From an uncultured Eubacteriales bacterium (lineage in GTDB: Bacteria > Bacillota > Clostridia > Oscillospirales > Acutalibacteraceae): DNA of 64,000 nucleotides. The stretch lies in the NCBI GenBank assembly GCA_934725425.1, contig CAKVAX010000001.1:124001-188000 (forward strand), in the 5' to 3' direction. Position numbers and translations under genes: made by a program. Shown piece by piece: positions 15,619 to 23,369 of the stretch; within the stretch, counting starts at the first letter, position 1, and each line of letters starts with the position of its first letter. Below the pieces are notes generated by a model, which was not told the origin of the DNA, did not search any database, and saw only the letters and a program-made list of their open reading frames with translations.

Positions 15619-16366
15619 TTACATCTTTCATGGTGTAAAATCCGGTCGGCTTGTCCTTTATAAAATAAGCGGCTTTCAGAGCGCCATTAGCAAAAATATC
15701 CCTAGATTCAGCGTGATGAGAAATGGTTATAACCTCTTTATTTCCGGCAAATATGACTTCGTGGTCTCCCGGAATTGTGCCTCCTCGCAAAGAGTGAATT
15801 CCTATTTCACTTTTTTCTCTGGCTTTGCGAGTTGAACTGCGGTCATAGACAAAATTCTTTTTATTTTCGCATGTTTGTGATATTTCCTCGGCAATCATTA
15901 GTGCTGTGCCGCTGGGAGCATCTATCTTTTGGTTATGATGCTTTTCTATTATTTCTATGTCAAAATCTCTTTCCAGAATTTCGGTTGCTTTTTTTGCCAA
16001 TTCAATCAATAAATTTATCCCTAAGGACATATTTCTTGAATAGAAAATAGGCATAGTTTTTGAAGTGTTTTTGATTTTTTCGACTTGTTCATCGCTAAAC
16101 CCCGTGGTGCATAAAACTGCGGGGGTATTAGTTTTTTCTGAGTAATCTAAAATTGAATCAAGCGCAGAAGGATGCGAAAAGTCTATTATTACATCAGCTT
16201 CTTCTTTCACATTATTTATTGAATTGTAAATGGGGAAAGGAGCTTGAAAATCGATTACTTTATCTACTCCCGCTGCAATTTCGCAATCGTTGTGGTTTTG
16301 AGTAGCTTTTACGATAGCTTTTCCCATTTTTCCGTTACATCCGCAAATTATAATTTTCATAATCAT
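15602..16366 (-). CDS. dapB: 4-hydroxy-tetrahydrodipicolinate reductase
   Basis: A 254-residue DapB, which reduces HTPA to tetrahydrodipicolinate with NAD(P)H in lysine and diaminopimelate synthesis. The Rossmann motif GCNGKMGKA near the N-terminus, the EKHHNQKIDAPSGTA active-site segment and the C-terminal GFYTMKDV are conserved. It is the last gene of asd-dapA-dapB. Two ATGs (16366 and 16360) are possible, and neither has a clear Shine-Dalgarno sequence; a stable hairpin ends four bases before the first one. The 3' end overlaps a convergent gene. Confidence 0.95.
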   Translation of the reverse strand: MIMKIIICGCNGKMGKAIVKATQNHNDCEIAAGVDKVIDFQAPFPIYNSINNVKEEADVIIDFSHPSALDSILDYSEKTNTPAVLCTTGFSDEQVEKIKNTSKTMPIFYSRNMSLGINLLIELAKKATEILERDFDIEIIEKHHNQKIDAPSGTALMIAEEISQTCENKKNFVYDRSSTRKAREKSEIGIHSLRGGTIPGDHEVIFAGNKEVITISHHAESRDIFANGALKAAYFIKDKPTGFYTMKDVINNQF

Positions 16367-16369
16367 TTT

Positions 16370-16395
16370 GGCCGTTAAAGATAGCTCTAACGGCC
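16370..16395 (-). promoter_or_regulatory. Hairpin directly upstream of dapB
   Basis: An 11-base inverted repeat with one mismatch (16370-16380 and 16385-16395) fills the short dapA-dapB gap and ends four bases before the dapB ATG, where a ribosome binding site would be expected. It has no T run, so it may affect RNA stability or dapB translation rather than termination. Confidence 0.5.
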
Positions 16396-16413
16396 TGTTT
16401 CACCGTCCGTATT

Positions 16414-17301
16414 TTAAATTATTGAGTATTTTTCAAGTACATCCACCAGATATTTGTAATTTTTTTCATTCAATTTGCAAAGCGGTAATCTGCAAGGTCC
16501 GCATTTATAGCCTTTTAGATTGAGAGCTTCTTTTATCGGTATAGGATTTACGTCGCAGAACATAGCATTCATAAGTTCTAAATATTTTATCTGCATGCGA
16601 GCGCTTAGCTCTGTATTTCCGTCAAAGAATTCTTTGATTAGCATATGGCATTCTTTTGGACATATGTTCGAAAATACGGATATTACACCTATTCCTCCAA
16701 GAGACAATATCGGTACAATTTGGTCGTCATTTCCTGAATAAACGTCTAAATTGTTTCCGCAAAGTGAAATGGTTTTTGCTATGGAAGAAATATCACCGTT
16801 AGCTTCTTTTACAGCACATATGTTGGGGTGCTTCGAAAGTTCTAAATATGTTTCGGGTTTTATATTTACTCCGGTCCGAGAAGGTACATTATATAAAATT
16901 ATAGGAATATGTACTCTGTCAGCAATATAGGTGTAGTGTTTTATGATTCCTTCCTGAGAAGTTTTGTTGTAATATGGGGTGACAATCAAAAGTCCGTCTA
17001 CTCCCAAATTTTCAGCTTCCAGAGAATGTTTTAAAGCTGTTTCGGTACAGTTGCTTCCTGTCCCCGCTATTACCGGTATTCTCCCCGAAACTTTTTTTAC
17101 TGTGAAATCAATTACTTTGTGATGTTCTTCTTCCGAGAGTGTAGCCGATTCTCCTGTTGTTCCGCAAGTTATTATTGCATCGGTTCCGTTTGAAATTTGA
17201 AACTCTATAAGTTTTTCGAGTTCCTCATAATTAACGCTGCCATCGTTATTCATTGGAGTTACCAAAGCTACTCCGGCGCCTCTAAAAATAGTTTTTTTCA
17301 T
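16414..17301 (-). CDS. dapA: 4-hydroxy-tetrahydrodipicolinate synthase
   Basis: A 295-residue DapA of the aldolase/NAL superfamily. It condenses pyruvate with aspartate semialdehyde, the first committed step to diaminopimelate and lysine. Visible motifs are GTTGES near residue 47 (the GxxGE motif), the YNVPSRTG loop with the conserved tyrosine, and CAVKEANGD with the Schiff-base lysine near residue 163. A GGAGG site precedes the ATG. It lies 27 bases after asd, whose product is its substrate. Diaminopimelate is needed for peptidoglycan and for spore dipicolinate. Confidence 0.96.
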   Translation of the reverse strand: MKKTIFRGAGVALVTPMNNDGSVNYEELEKLIEFQISNGTDAIITCGTTGESATLSEEEHHKVIDFTVKKVSGRIPVIAGTGSNCTETALKHSLEAENLGVDGLLIVTPYYNKTSQEGIIKHYTYIADRVHIPIILYNVPSRTGVNIKPETYLELSKHPNICAVKEANGDISSIAKTISLCGNNLDVYSGNDDQIVPILSLGGIGVISVFSNICPKECHMLIKEFFDGNTELSARMQIKYLELMNAMFCDVNPIPIKEALNLKGYKCGPCRLPLCKLNEKNYKYLVDVLEKYSII

Positions 17302-17328
17302 AACAAAACAACCTCCGATTTTGTAATT

Positions 17329-18411
17329 TTATTTATTTATATAACCCTCACGGCAAAGCATTTCGGCAAGGAGTATGGCTCCGCCGGCAGCTCCTCTTAC
17401 CGTGTTATGGCTCATACATACAAATTTTATGTCATACTGCGAATCTTCTCTCATTCTTCCTACGCTTATTCCCATGCCATTTTCTAAGTTCCTGTCAAGC
17501 TTTATTTGAGGCCTGGAAGAATCTTCGAAGTAATGTATGAATTGGTCGGTTGAGCTTGGAAGATTTTGGCTTTTTTTGTGCCCTTTAAAATCTTTGAGCT
17601 TCTTAATTATATCATTTATTTCCGGAGTATTTTCAAAAGAAGCAAATACCGCGGCGGTGTGGCCGTCACTTACCGGAACACGTAAACATTGAGATGTGAT
17701 TTTGATTTTAGAATTTAAAACTATTTTTCCGTTTTCAATTTTCCCCCAAATTTTTAACGGCTCTATTTCGGATTTTTCTTCTTCACCGCTTATGTACGGA
17801 ATTATATTATCTTTCATTTCGGGCCAAGTGTCAAAATTTTTCCCTGCACCTGAAATTGCTTGATAAGTACAAACCAAAATGTTTTTAATGCCGAATTCAA
17901 AAAGTGGATGAAGCGCCGGGACATAGCACTGTATAGAACAGTTGGATTTTACTGCAATAAATCCTCTTTTTGTTTTTAATCTGTTTTTTTGATAAGGAAT
18001 AATGTCCATTTGTTCAGCGTTTATTTCCGGAATTATCATCGGAACATCACAGGCCATTCTGTTGGCGCTGTTGTTTGATATTACAGGACACTCCAGTTTT
18101 GCGTATGTTTCTTCGAGCGTTTTTATTTCGCTTTTGTCCATGCTTAGAGCACAAAACACAAAATCAACTTCAGAAGCTATTTTTTCAGCATCTTTTACAG
18201 CGTCCATAATAATTAGATTTTTACATTTTTCCGGTATGGGTGAATTCATTATCCATCTTTTTTTTACGGATTCTTCAAAAGTTTTTCCCGCAGAATTTTT
18301 GCTTGCTGCGAGTATTTTTATTTCAAACCAAGGATGATTTTCCAGTAGAGTTATAAATTTTTGGCCCACGGTACCTGTGGCGCCCAGTATTCCAATATTA
18401 TATTTATTCAT
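17329..18411 (-). CDS. asd: Aspartate-semialdehyde dehydrogenase, archaeal/fungal-type
   Basis: A 360-residue NADP-dependent dehydrogenase that reduces aspartyl phosphate to aspartate semialdehyde. The N-terminal GATGTVGQ nucleotide-binding loop, the catalytic cysteine in KSNCSIQCYVPAL, and HTAAVF are typical of the archaeal/fungal-like ASADH subgroup, which also occurs in some Clostridia, rather than of the common bacterial branch. It is the first gene of asd-dapA-dapB. The start ATG matches the family N-terminus. No aspartokinase gene is nearby. Confidence 0.93.
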   Translation of the reverse strand: MNKYNIGILGATGTVGQKFITLLENHPWFEIKILAASKNSAGKTFEESVKKRWIMNSPIPEKCKNLIIMDAVKDAEKIASEVDFVFCALSMDKSEIKTLEETYAKLECPVISNNSANRMACDVPMIIPEINAEQMDIIPYQKNRLKTKRGFIAVKSNCSIQCYVPALHPLFEFGIKNILVCTYQAISGAGKNFDTWPEMKDNIIPYISGEEEKSEIEPLKIWGKIENGKIVLNSKIKITSQCLRVPVSDGHTAAVFASFENTPEINDIIKKLKDFKGHKKSQNLPSSTDQFIHYFEDSSRPQIKLDRNLENGMGISVGRMREDSQYDIKFVCMSHNTVRGAAGGAILLAEMLCREGYINK

Positions 18412-18514
18412 AATTTTTTGAGCTTATAGTAATTTTTATTTTCAACATATAGCAAATAAAATTTTGCTCAATTCACCGCCTTCTATTTTAACTTTTCTTA
18501 ATTGTTAGGGTCTT

Positions 18515-18544
18515 ATAATATCATTATATTTAAAACTCTGTCAA
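18515..18544 (-). promoter_or_regulatory. Promoter of the asd-dapA-dapB operon
   Basis: On the minus strand TTGACA (18544-18539), an 18-base spacer and TATTAT (18520-18515), with TGA before the -10. The leader to asd is about 100 bases; I looked for the lysine riboswitch core there and did not find it. Confidence 0.65.
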
Positions 18545-18559
18545 TTTGATTGTTTTGGA

Positions 18560-18588
18560 TTTAAGTTTTTTGATTTCTTTGTTATAAT
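18560..18588 (+). promoter_or_regulatory. Promoter of queA
   Basis: TATAAT at 18583-18588 with a weak -35 (TTTAAG, 18560-18565) at 17 bases. It is divergent from the asd promoter and about 50 bases before queA. Confidence 0.55.
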
Positions 18589-18640
18589 TACTATATGCTA
18601 TATTTTATACTTAATTGTATTTGGAGGAAAGTAAATTTTA

Positions 18641-19711
18641 ATGGACAAGATTGATGAAAAAGAAAGCAAGTTAAACAATAAAAGTGATTTTGACTATTAT
18701 TTGCCTGAATCACTTATCGCTCAAAAGCCACTCGAACCCAGGGATTCTTCCAGGTTAATGGTTTTAGACAAAGAAAGCGGAAAAATCGCACATGATAATT
18801 TTTTTAATCTTACAAAATATTTAAAACCGGGGGATTGTTTGATTTTAAACGATTCCAAAGTTTTACCGGCAAGAATTTTCGGAAAGAATAAATCGACAGG
18901 GTACATAGTTGAATTTTTGCTCCTTAAACATTTGGAAAATGATTTATGGGAAACGTTAGTTAAGCCCGGAAAGAAAGCGAAAATAGGCTTTGAGTTTATT
19001 TTTGAATCCGAAAACGAAGAAGAAATTTTAGAAGCTGAAATCGTGGATATTTTGGATGATGGAAACAGAATAATAAAATTTAAAAATACCGAAAATTTTT
19101 TCAGCAGATTAGAAAAAATAGGTCAAATGCCTCTCCCTCCGTATATAAAAGAAAAATTAAAAGACAAAAACAGGTATCAAACTGTTTATGCCAAAGATTT
19201 GGGCTCAGCTGCTGCTCCTACTGCAGGACTCCATTTTACCCCTGAACTTCTGAAGAAAGTAAAAGAAATGGGTGTGAACATAGGGTACGTTACTTTGCAT
19301 GTAGGCCTTGGAACTTTTAGACCTGTGAAAGAAGAAAATATAGAAAATCACAAAATGCACTCAGAGTTTTTTATTATGCCACAATCTACTGTTGATTTAA
19401 TAAAAAGCACGAAATTGAATGGCGGCAAAGTGATTTCGGTAGGTACGACAAGTTGCAGAGTACTGGAGTCTGTTTATAAAAAATACGGAGAGGTCAAAGC
19501 TTGCGAAGAATCAACTGAAATATTCATAAAGCCAGGTTATAAATTCGGTGTAATAGATGCTCTGATTACTAATTTTCATTTGCCTGAAAGCACACTTATT
19601 ATGCTGGTTTCTGCGTTTGCCGGATACGAAAACACCATGAATGCCTACAAGGTCGCGGTTGAAGAGAAATATAGATTTTTCAGCTTTGGAGATTCTATGA
19701 TAATAATTTAA
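18641..19711 (+). CDS. queA: S-adenosylmethionine:tRNA ribosyltransferase-isomerase
   Basis: A 356-residue QueA, which transfers the ribosyl part of SAM to preQ1 on tRNA to make epoxyqueuosine. Family landmarks are FDYYLPESLIAQ, LNDSKVLPARI, QMPLPPYI, the APTAGLHFT segment and GTTSCRVLES. A TTGGAGG site precedes the ATG. The first 15 residues are a charged extension relative to the usual start. With tgt in the same window the later queuosine steps are covered; the preQ1 synthesis genes (queC, D, E, F) are not seen here. Confidence 0.95.
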   Translation: MDKIDEKESKLNNKSDFDYYLPESLIAQKPLEPRDSSRLMVLDKESGKIAHDNFFNLTKYLKPGDCLILNDSKVLPARIFGKNKSTGYIVEFLLLKHLENDLWETLVKPGKKAKIGFEFIFESENEEEILEAEIVDILDDGNRIIKFKNTENFFSRLEKIGQMPLPPYIKEKLKDKNRYQTVYAKDLGSAAAPTAGLHFTPELLKKVKEMGVNIGYVTLHVGLGTFRPVKEENIENHKMHSEFFIMPQSTVDLIKSTKLNGGKVISVGTTSCRVLESVYKKYGEVKACEESTEIFIKPGYKFGVIDALITNFHLPESTLIMLVSAFAGYENTMNAYKVAVEEKYRFFSFGDSMIII

Positions 19712-19723
19712 ATTAAAAAGAAC

Positions 19724-19752
19724 TTGATTTTTACAAGGTTTTATGTTATATT
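19724..19752 (+). promoter_or_regulatory. Promoter of rpsB
   Basis: TTGATT (19724-19729), a 17-base spacer and TATATT (19747-19752) with a TGT extended -10. Transcription would begin near 19759, about 90 bases before rpsB. Confidence 0.65.
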
Positions 19753-19758
19753 CTATGA

Positions 19759-19850
19759 TGTTGACTACACACGCCGAGGAAATACAAAATACACAGGTGG
19801 CGCAAAAGCGCTTTAGCTTCGGCGGAGGAAAAAACCAAGGAGGAATATTA
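19759..19850 (+). ncRNA. Structured rpsB leader, candidate S2 autoregulatory element
   Basis: The leader can form a closing stem, CGCCGA (19772-19777) with TCGGCG (19819-19824). This encloses a GCGC-AAAA-GCGC tetraloop hairpin (19800-19811). The GC content is far above its surroundings. The closing stem ends shortly before the ribosome binding site at about 19840. Ribosomal protein leaders often bind their own product, here S2. I cannot confirm a match to a known leader family. Confidence 0.5.
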
Positions 19851-20624
19851 ATGCCAGTAGTATCAATGAAACAATTATTAGAAGCAGGTGTTCATTTCGG
19901 ACATCAAACACGCAGATGGAATCCTAAAATGGCGGAGTACATTTTTACCGAACGTAATGGTATTTACATTATCGATCTTCAAAAAACTGTAAAAAAACTC
20001 GATGAAGCCTACAATTTCATCAAAAAAATTACCGAAGAAGGAAAATCAGTACTCTTTGTAGGTACAAAAAAACAAGCGCAAGAATCTGTAAAATCTGAAG
20101 CTATTAAATCCGGCTCTTATTTTGTTAATGCAAGATGGCTTGGAGGAATGCTTACAAACTTTTCTACAATCCGTAAAAGAGTAGCCAGATTAAATCAACT
20201 TAAAGCAATGGAAGAAGACGGAACTTTTGCTCTTCTACCAAAAAAAGAAGTAGTTAAATTGCGCCTTGAAATAGAAAAATTAGAAAAATTTCTCGGCGGC
20301 GTAAAAGATATGAAAGAACTCCCGGGAGCACTTTTTGTAGTTGATCCTAAAAAAGAAAGAATTGCAATCGCTGAAGCAAGAAAGCTAGACATACCTGTTG
20401 TTGCTATAGTTGACACAAACTGCGATCCTGATGCAGCTGATTATGTTATCCCTGGAAATGACGATGCTATAAGAGCAGTTAAATTGATTTGCTCCGCCAT
20501 GTCACAAGCTATTATCGAAGGCAAAGAAGGCGAAATATCTGAATCTTCTGAAGAAGTGAAAGCAGATGCAGAACTCGAAGAACAAATGTTAGCTAACGAT
20601 ATGGTTGAAGAAGTTAACGAATAA
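19851..20624 (+). CDS. rpsB: 30S ribosomal protein S2
   Basis: A 257-residue S2, a late-binding 30S protein located between head and body. The start MPVVSMKQLLEAGVHFGHQ matches the family exactly and follows AAGGAGG; an in-frame ATG at 19743 lies in the leader and is rejected. Conserved features include TRRWNPKM, the ARWLGGMLTNF segment and IPVVAIVDTNCDPD. The C-terminal tail is acidic. It forms the usual pair with tsf, separated by a terminator-like hairpin that probably reduces read-through. Confidence 0.97.
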   Translation: MPVVSMKQLLEAGVHFGHQTRRWNPKMAEYIFTERNGIYIIDLQKTVKKLDEAYNFIKKITEEGKSVLFVGTKKQAQESVKSEAIKSGSYFVNARWLGGMLTNFSTIRKRVARLNQLKAMEEDGTFALLPKKEVVKLRLEIEKLEKFLGGVKDMKELPGALFVVDPKKERIAIAEARKLDIPVVAIVDTNCDPDAADYVIPGNDDAIRAVKLICSAMSQAIIEGKEGEISESSEEVKADAELEEQMLANDMVEEVNE

Positions 20625-20649
20625 TTTAATTAAAATGTAAAATCATAAT

Positions 20650-20680
20650 CTTTGCCGAATTTTTTCGGCAAAGTTTGATT
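20650..20680 (+). terminator. Intrinsic terminator/attenuator between rpsB and tsf
   Basis: A perfect 10-base stem (20650-20659 and 20664-20673) with a TTTT loop, followed by a short T-rich tail, lies between rpsB and tsf. It may lower tsf transcription relative to rpsB. Confidence 0.7.
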
Positions 20681-20715
20681 TATTGTCTTTACGATTATAA
20701 TTAGGAGGAATTATA

Positions 20716-21630
20716 GTGAATTTTACAGCTCAAGATGTTAAGAGTTTAAGAGAAAAAACAGGTTGCGGCATGATGGATTGCAAAAAGGCGCTGTCTGAGT
20801 CTAATGGCGATATGGAAAAGGCTATCGACTTTTTGAGAGAAAAAGGTCTTGCTGCAGCTACTAAAAAATCTTCCAGAGTTGCTGCTGAAGGTTTGGCAAT
20901 GGCTTATACTAACGCAGATTCAACAGTTGGCGTTGCTATAGAAGTTAATTCAGAAACCGACTTTGTTGCGAAAAATGCAGATTTTCAATCTTTCGTAAAA
21001 ACTTGCGGCGAAACTGTTATGGAAAAAAATCCTTCAAATGTCGAAGAATTATTGAAAATTTCTCTTTCAGACGGAAAAACTGTCGAAGAATTACTTCAAG
21101 AAAAAATCCTTACAATAGGTGAAAATTTGAAAATCAGACGTTTCCAACGTTTTGATGGTACGGTAGCAGGATATGTTCATGCCGGCGGCAAAATTGGCGT
21201 TTTAGTAAAGTTTGATGTTAAAGATGAGAAAACATCTAAAACAGAAGAATTTAAAAATTATGCGAAAGACGTTGCAATGCAAATCGCAGCTGCCAATCCG
21301 CTATATTTGAACCCTGTCGATGTTCCTTCTGAAACTATTGAACATGAAAGAAAAATTCTCAAAGAACAAATAGTAAATGATGGAAAACCGGAAAATATTG
21401 CAGAGAAGATTGTTGAAGGTAGAATTGGAAAGTATTACAAAGAAGTATGTCTTAACAAACAAGTTTTTGTTAAAGATAGCAACATGAATATCGAAGAATA
21501 CACTGCTAAAGTTGCTAAAGATCTTGGAACAGAAATTTCTATCAGCAATTTTGTAAGGTTCGAAAAAGGCGAAGGTATCGAGAAAAAAGAAGAGGATTTT
21601 GCCAGTGAAGTTGCAGGTATGATAAAATAA
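20716..21630 (+). CDS. tsf: Elongation factor Ts
   Basis: A 304-residue EF-Ts, the guanine nucleotide exchange factor for EF-Tu. The N-terminal UBA-like domain with VKSLREKTGCGMMDCKKAL is intact. The EVNSETDFVAKN segment follows, and the core is a single continuous domain of normal length (longer than mitochondrial forms). It starts at GTG behind TTAGGAGG. A possible extra promoter (TATAAT close to 20694) lies after the upstream hairpin. The downstream neighbour is pgi rather than the pyrH-frr pair usual in Firmicutes. Confidence 0.97.
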   Translation: MNFTAQDVKSLREKTGCGMMDCKKALSESNGDMEKAIDFLREKGLAAATKKSSRVAAEGLAMAYTNADSTVGVAIEVNSETDFVAKNADFQSFVKTCGETVMEKNPSNVEELLKISLSDGKTVEELLQEKILTIGENLKIRRFQRFDGTVAGYVHAGGKIGVLVKFDVKDEKTSKTEEFKNYAKDVAMQIAAANPLYLNPVDVPSETIEHERKILKEQIVNDGKPENIAEKIVEGRIGKYYKEVCLNKQVFVKDSNMNIEEYTAKVAKDLGTEISISNFVRFEKGEGIEKKEEDFASEVAGMIK

Positions 21631-21685
21631 TTTAAAAATGGTGTGTTAGTAACTTTTATTGTGGAGTCGGAGGATTTTTGTATAT

Positions 21686-22975
21686 ATGTTCGAGTTGGAA
21701 ACAAAATATGTGGATAAGTTTGTAGGAAGTGACGGTTTAAGCGGTTTTGGCAAGGAAGTAAAAGAAATTAATGAGAATTTGCACAAAAATTGCGATGACA
21801 AAAATGACTACAGAGGATGGATTAATCTGCCGATTAACATTTCCGACAGCGAGCTTGATGATATCCAAAAGACCGCGAATAAAATTATTTCGGATTCAGA
21901 AATTTTGGTGGTTATAGGCATAGGCGGCTCTTATTTGGGAGCTGCTGCCGCCATTGAGTTTTTGCATTCATCGCATTACAATTATTTGTGCAAAAATACC
22001 CCTAAAATATTTTTTGTTGGTAATAATATGAGCGAAAGTTACATTTCTGAAATTTTGGAAATGTGTGATTCTAAGGATGTTTCGATAAATGTTATTTCCA
22101 AATCCGGCGGGACTGTTGAGCCGGCTGTGTCTTTTAGAATTTTTAAAAATTTTTTGGAAAAGAAATATGGTAGAGACGGAGCTCGAGAAAGAATTTATTG
22201 TACAACCGATAGTTCTAGTGGGTTGTTATTGAAAATGGCACAAAAAGAAGGATATAAAATTTTTAATATTCCGAAAAATGTCGGTGGTAGGTACTCTGTT
22301 CTCACGGCGGTGGGGCTTCTTCCGATATGTGTCAGTGGGGCTGATATTCGAAAAATTTTAAGTGGAGCCCAAGATGCGTATAAGAAGTATATGAACTGTA
22401 ATTTGTTAGAAAATGACTGTTATAAGTATGCTGTGTTGAGAAATATTTTGTACAATGATGGAAAGCAAATTGAATTATTTGCCGGGTATGAGCCTCGACT
22501 TTCTATGCTTTTTGAGTGGTGCAAACAGCTTTTTGGCGAGAGTGAAGGAAAAGATGAAAAGGGGATTTTCCCGGCCTCGGTTATATATTCTCGGGATCTT
22601 CATTCGTTAGGGCAATTTGTTCAGGACGGGAGTAAAATTTTGTTCGAAACGGTTTTAAAAATTAAAAAAAGTTCGATTAAATTGTCTATTCCTTACTATA
22701 ATGATGATTTGGATAAATTAAATTATTTGTGCGAAAACTCGATTCACTACATAAATAATGTTATTTGTAAAGCCACATTAGAAGCGCACTCACTTGGGAA
22801 TGTCCCCAGCATAGTTATATCTGTAGATGATTTTTCTGAGTATAGTTTAGGGTATTTGATTTATTTTTTTGAGAAATCTTGTGCAGTTTCAGCAAAATTG
22901 TTAGGGGTTAATCCTTTTAATCAGCCTGGAGTGGAAGCGTATAAATCTAAAATGTTTGAAATTTTAAAAAAATAA
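21686..22975 (+). CDS. pgi: Glucose-6-phosphate isomerase
   Basis: A 429-residue Pgi interconverting glucose-6-phosphate and fructose-6-phosphate. The two SIS subdomains are present, with GIGGSYLGA near residue 76, SKSGGTVEP and GGRYSVLTAVGLLP. The catalytic glutamate region FGESEGKDEKG and the C-terminal HSLGQFVQDG are conserved. It is the short bacterial type typical of Firmicutes. The ATG at 21686 gives the family N-terminus; the GGAGG site is 12 bases upstream, slightly far. No terminator is visible before the rpmF promoter. Confidence 0.95.
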   Translation: MFELETKYVDKFVGSDGLSGFGKEVKEINENLHKNCDDKNDYRGWINLPINISDSELDDIQKTANKIISDSEILVVIGIGGSYLGAAAAIEFLHSSHYNYLCKNTPKIFFVGNNMSESYISEILEMCDSKDVSINVISKSGGTVEPAVSFRIFKNFLEKKYGRDGARERIYCTTDSSSGLLLKMAQKEGYKIFNIPKNVGGRYSVLTAVGLLPICVSGADIRKILSGAQDAYKKYMNCNLLENDCYKYAVLRNILYNDGKQIELFAGYEPRLSMLFEWCKQLFGESEGKDEKGIFPASVIYSRDLHSLGQFVQDGSKILFETVLKIKKSSIKLSIPYYNDDLDKLNYLCENSIHYINNVICKATLEAHSLGNVPSIVISVDDFSEYSLGYLIYFFEKSCAVSAKLLGVNPFNQPGVEAYKSKMFEILKK

Positions 22976-23009
22976 TAATTTCAGTATTGTAAAAAAATTA
23001 ATAAATTAG

Positions 23010-23038
23010 TTGACAAATATTTAATATAAATGTATAAT
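23010..23038 (+). promoter_or_regulatory. Perfect sigma-A promoter of rpmF
   Basis: TTGACA (23010-23015), a 17-base spacer and TATAAT (23033-23038). Transcription would start near 23045, 50 bases before rpmF. Confidence 0.82.
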
Positions 23039-23094
23039 CAAAGTACCGGTTTTTAGACGGATTTTTGGTTGTGTTTAAGAGGAGGTGCCAAGTA

Positions 23095-23280
23095 ATGGCA
23101 ATAGTACCTAAGAGAAAACATTCAAAAGCAAGAAGAAATACCAGACGCTCGAATGTTTGGAAAATAGATGCACCTGCTTTAAGCAGATGTTCGAAATGTG
23201 GAGCATTTAAGCTCATACACAGAGTTTGCAAATCTTGCGGTTATTATAAAGGAAGAGAAGTTGTTAAGGTTGAAGCATAA
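23095..23280 (+). CDS. rpmF: 50S ribosomal protein L32
   Basis: A 61-residue L32 of the zinc-ribbon type. It begins MAIVPKRKHSKARRNTRRS behind AGAGGAGG and has two cysteine pairs, CSKCG and CKSCG, that bind zinc. The usual partner gene upstream (the DUF177/YceD protein) is absent; rpmF has its own consensus promoter and its own terminator, so it is a one-gene unit. Keeping the four-cysteine form suggests no strict zinc-sparing paralogue is needed. Confidence 0.96.
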   Translation: MAIVPKRKHSKARRNTRRSNVWKIDAPALSRCSKCGAFKLIHRVCKSCGYYKGREVVKVEA

Positions 23281-23305
23281 TTGCTTTGTACTATAAACGG
23301 TATGG

Positions 23306-23334
23306 TAGAGGAGGAGAAATCCTTCTCTATTTTC
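23306..23334 (+). terminator. Terminator after rpmF
   Basis: A 10-pair stem with a GAAA tetraloop (23306-23329), followed by TTTTC. Confidence 0.75.
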
Positions 23335-23369
23335 TTCAAAAATTATTATATAAATCAGGATGTGAAAAA

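Noticed and set aside
18412..18514. A lysine riboswitch before asd
   Set aside because: The operon invites one, but the conserved lysine-aptamer core sequences are absent from the short leader.
19743..19850. A longer S2 protein starting at 19743
   Set aside because: The extra 36 residues match no S2 and lie in the structured leader; the start at 19851 has AAGGAGG and the family N-terminus.
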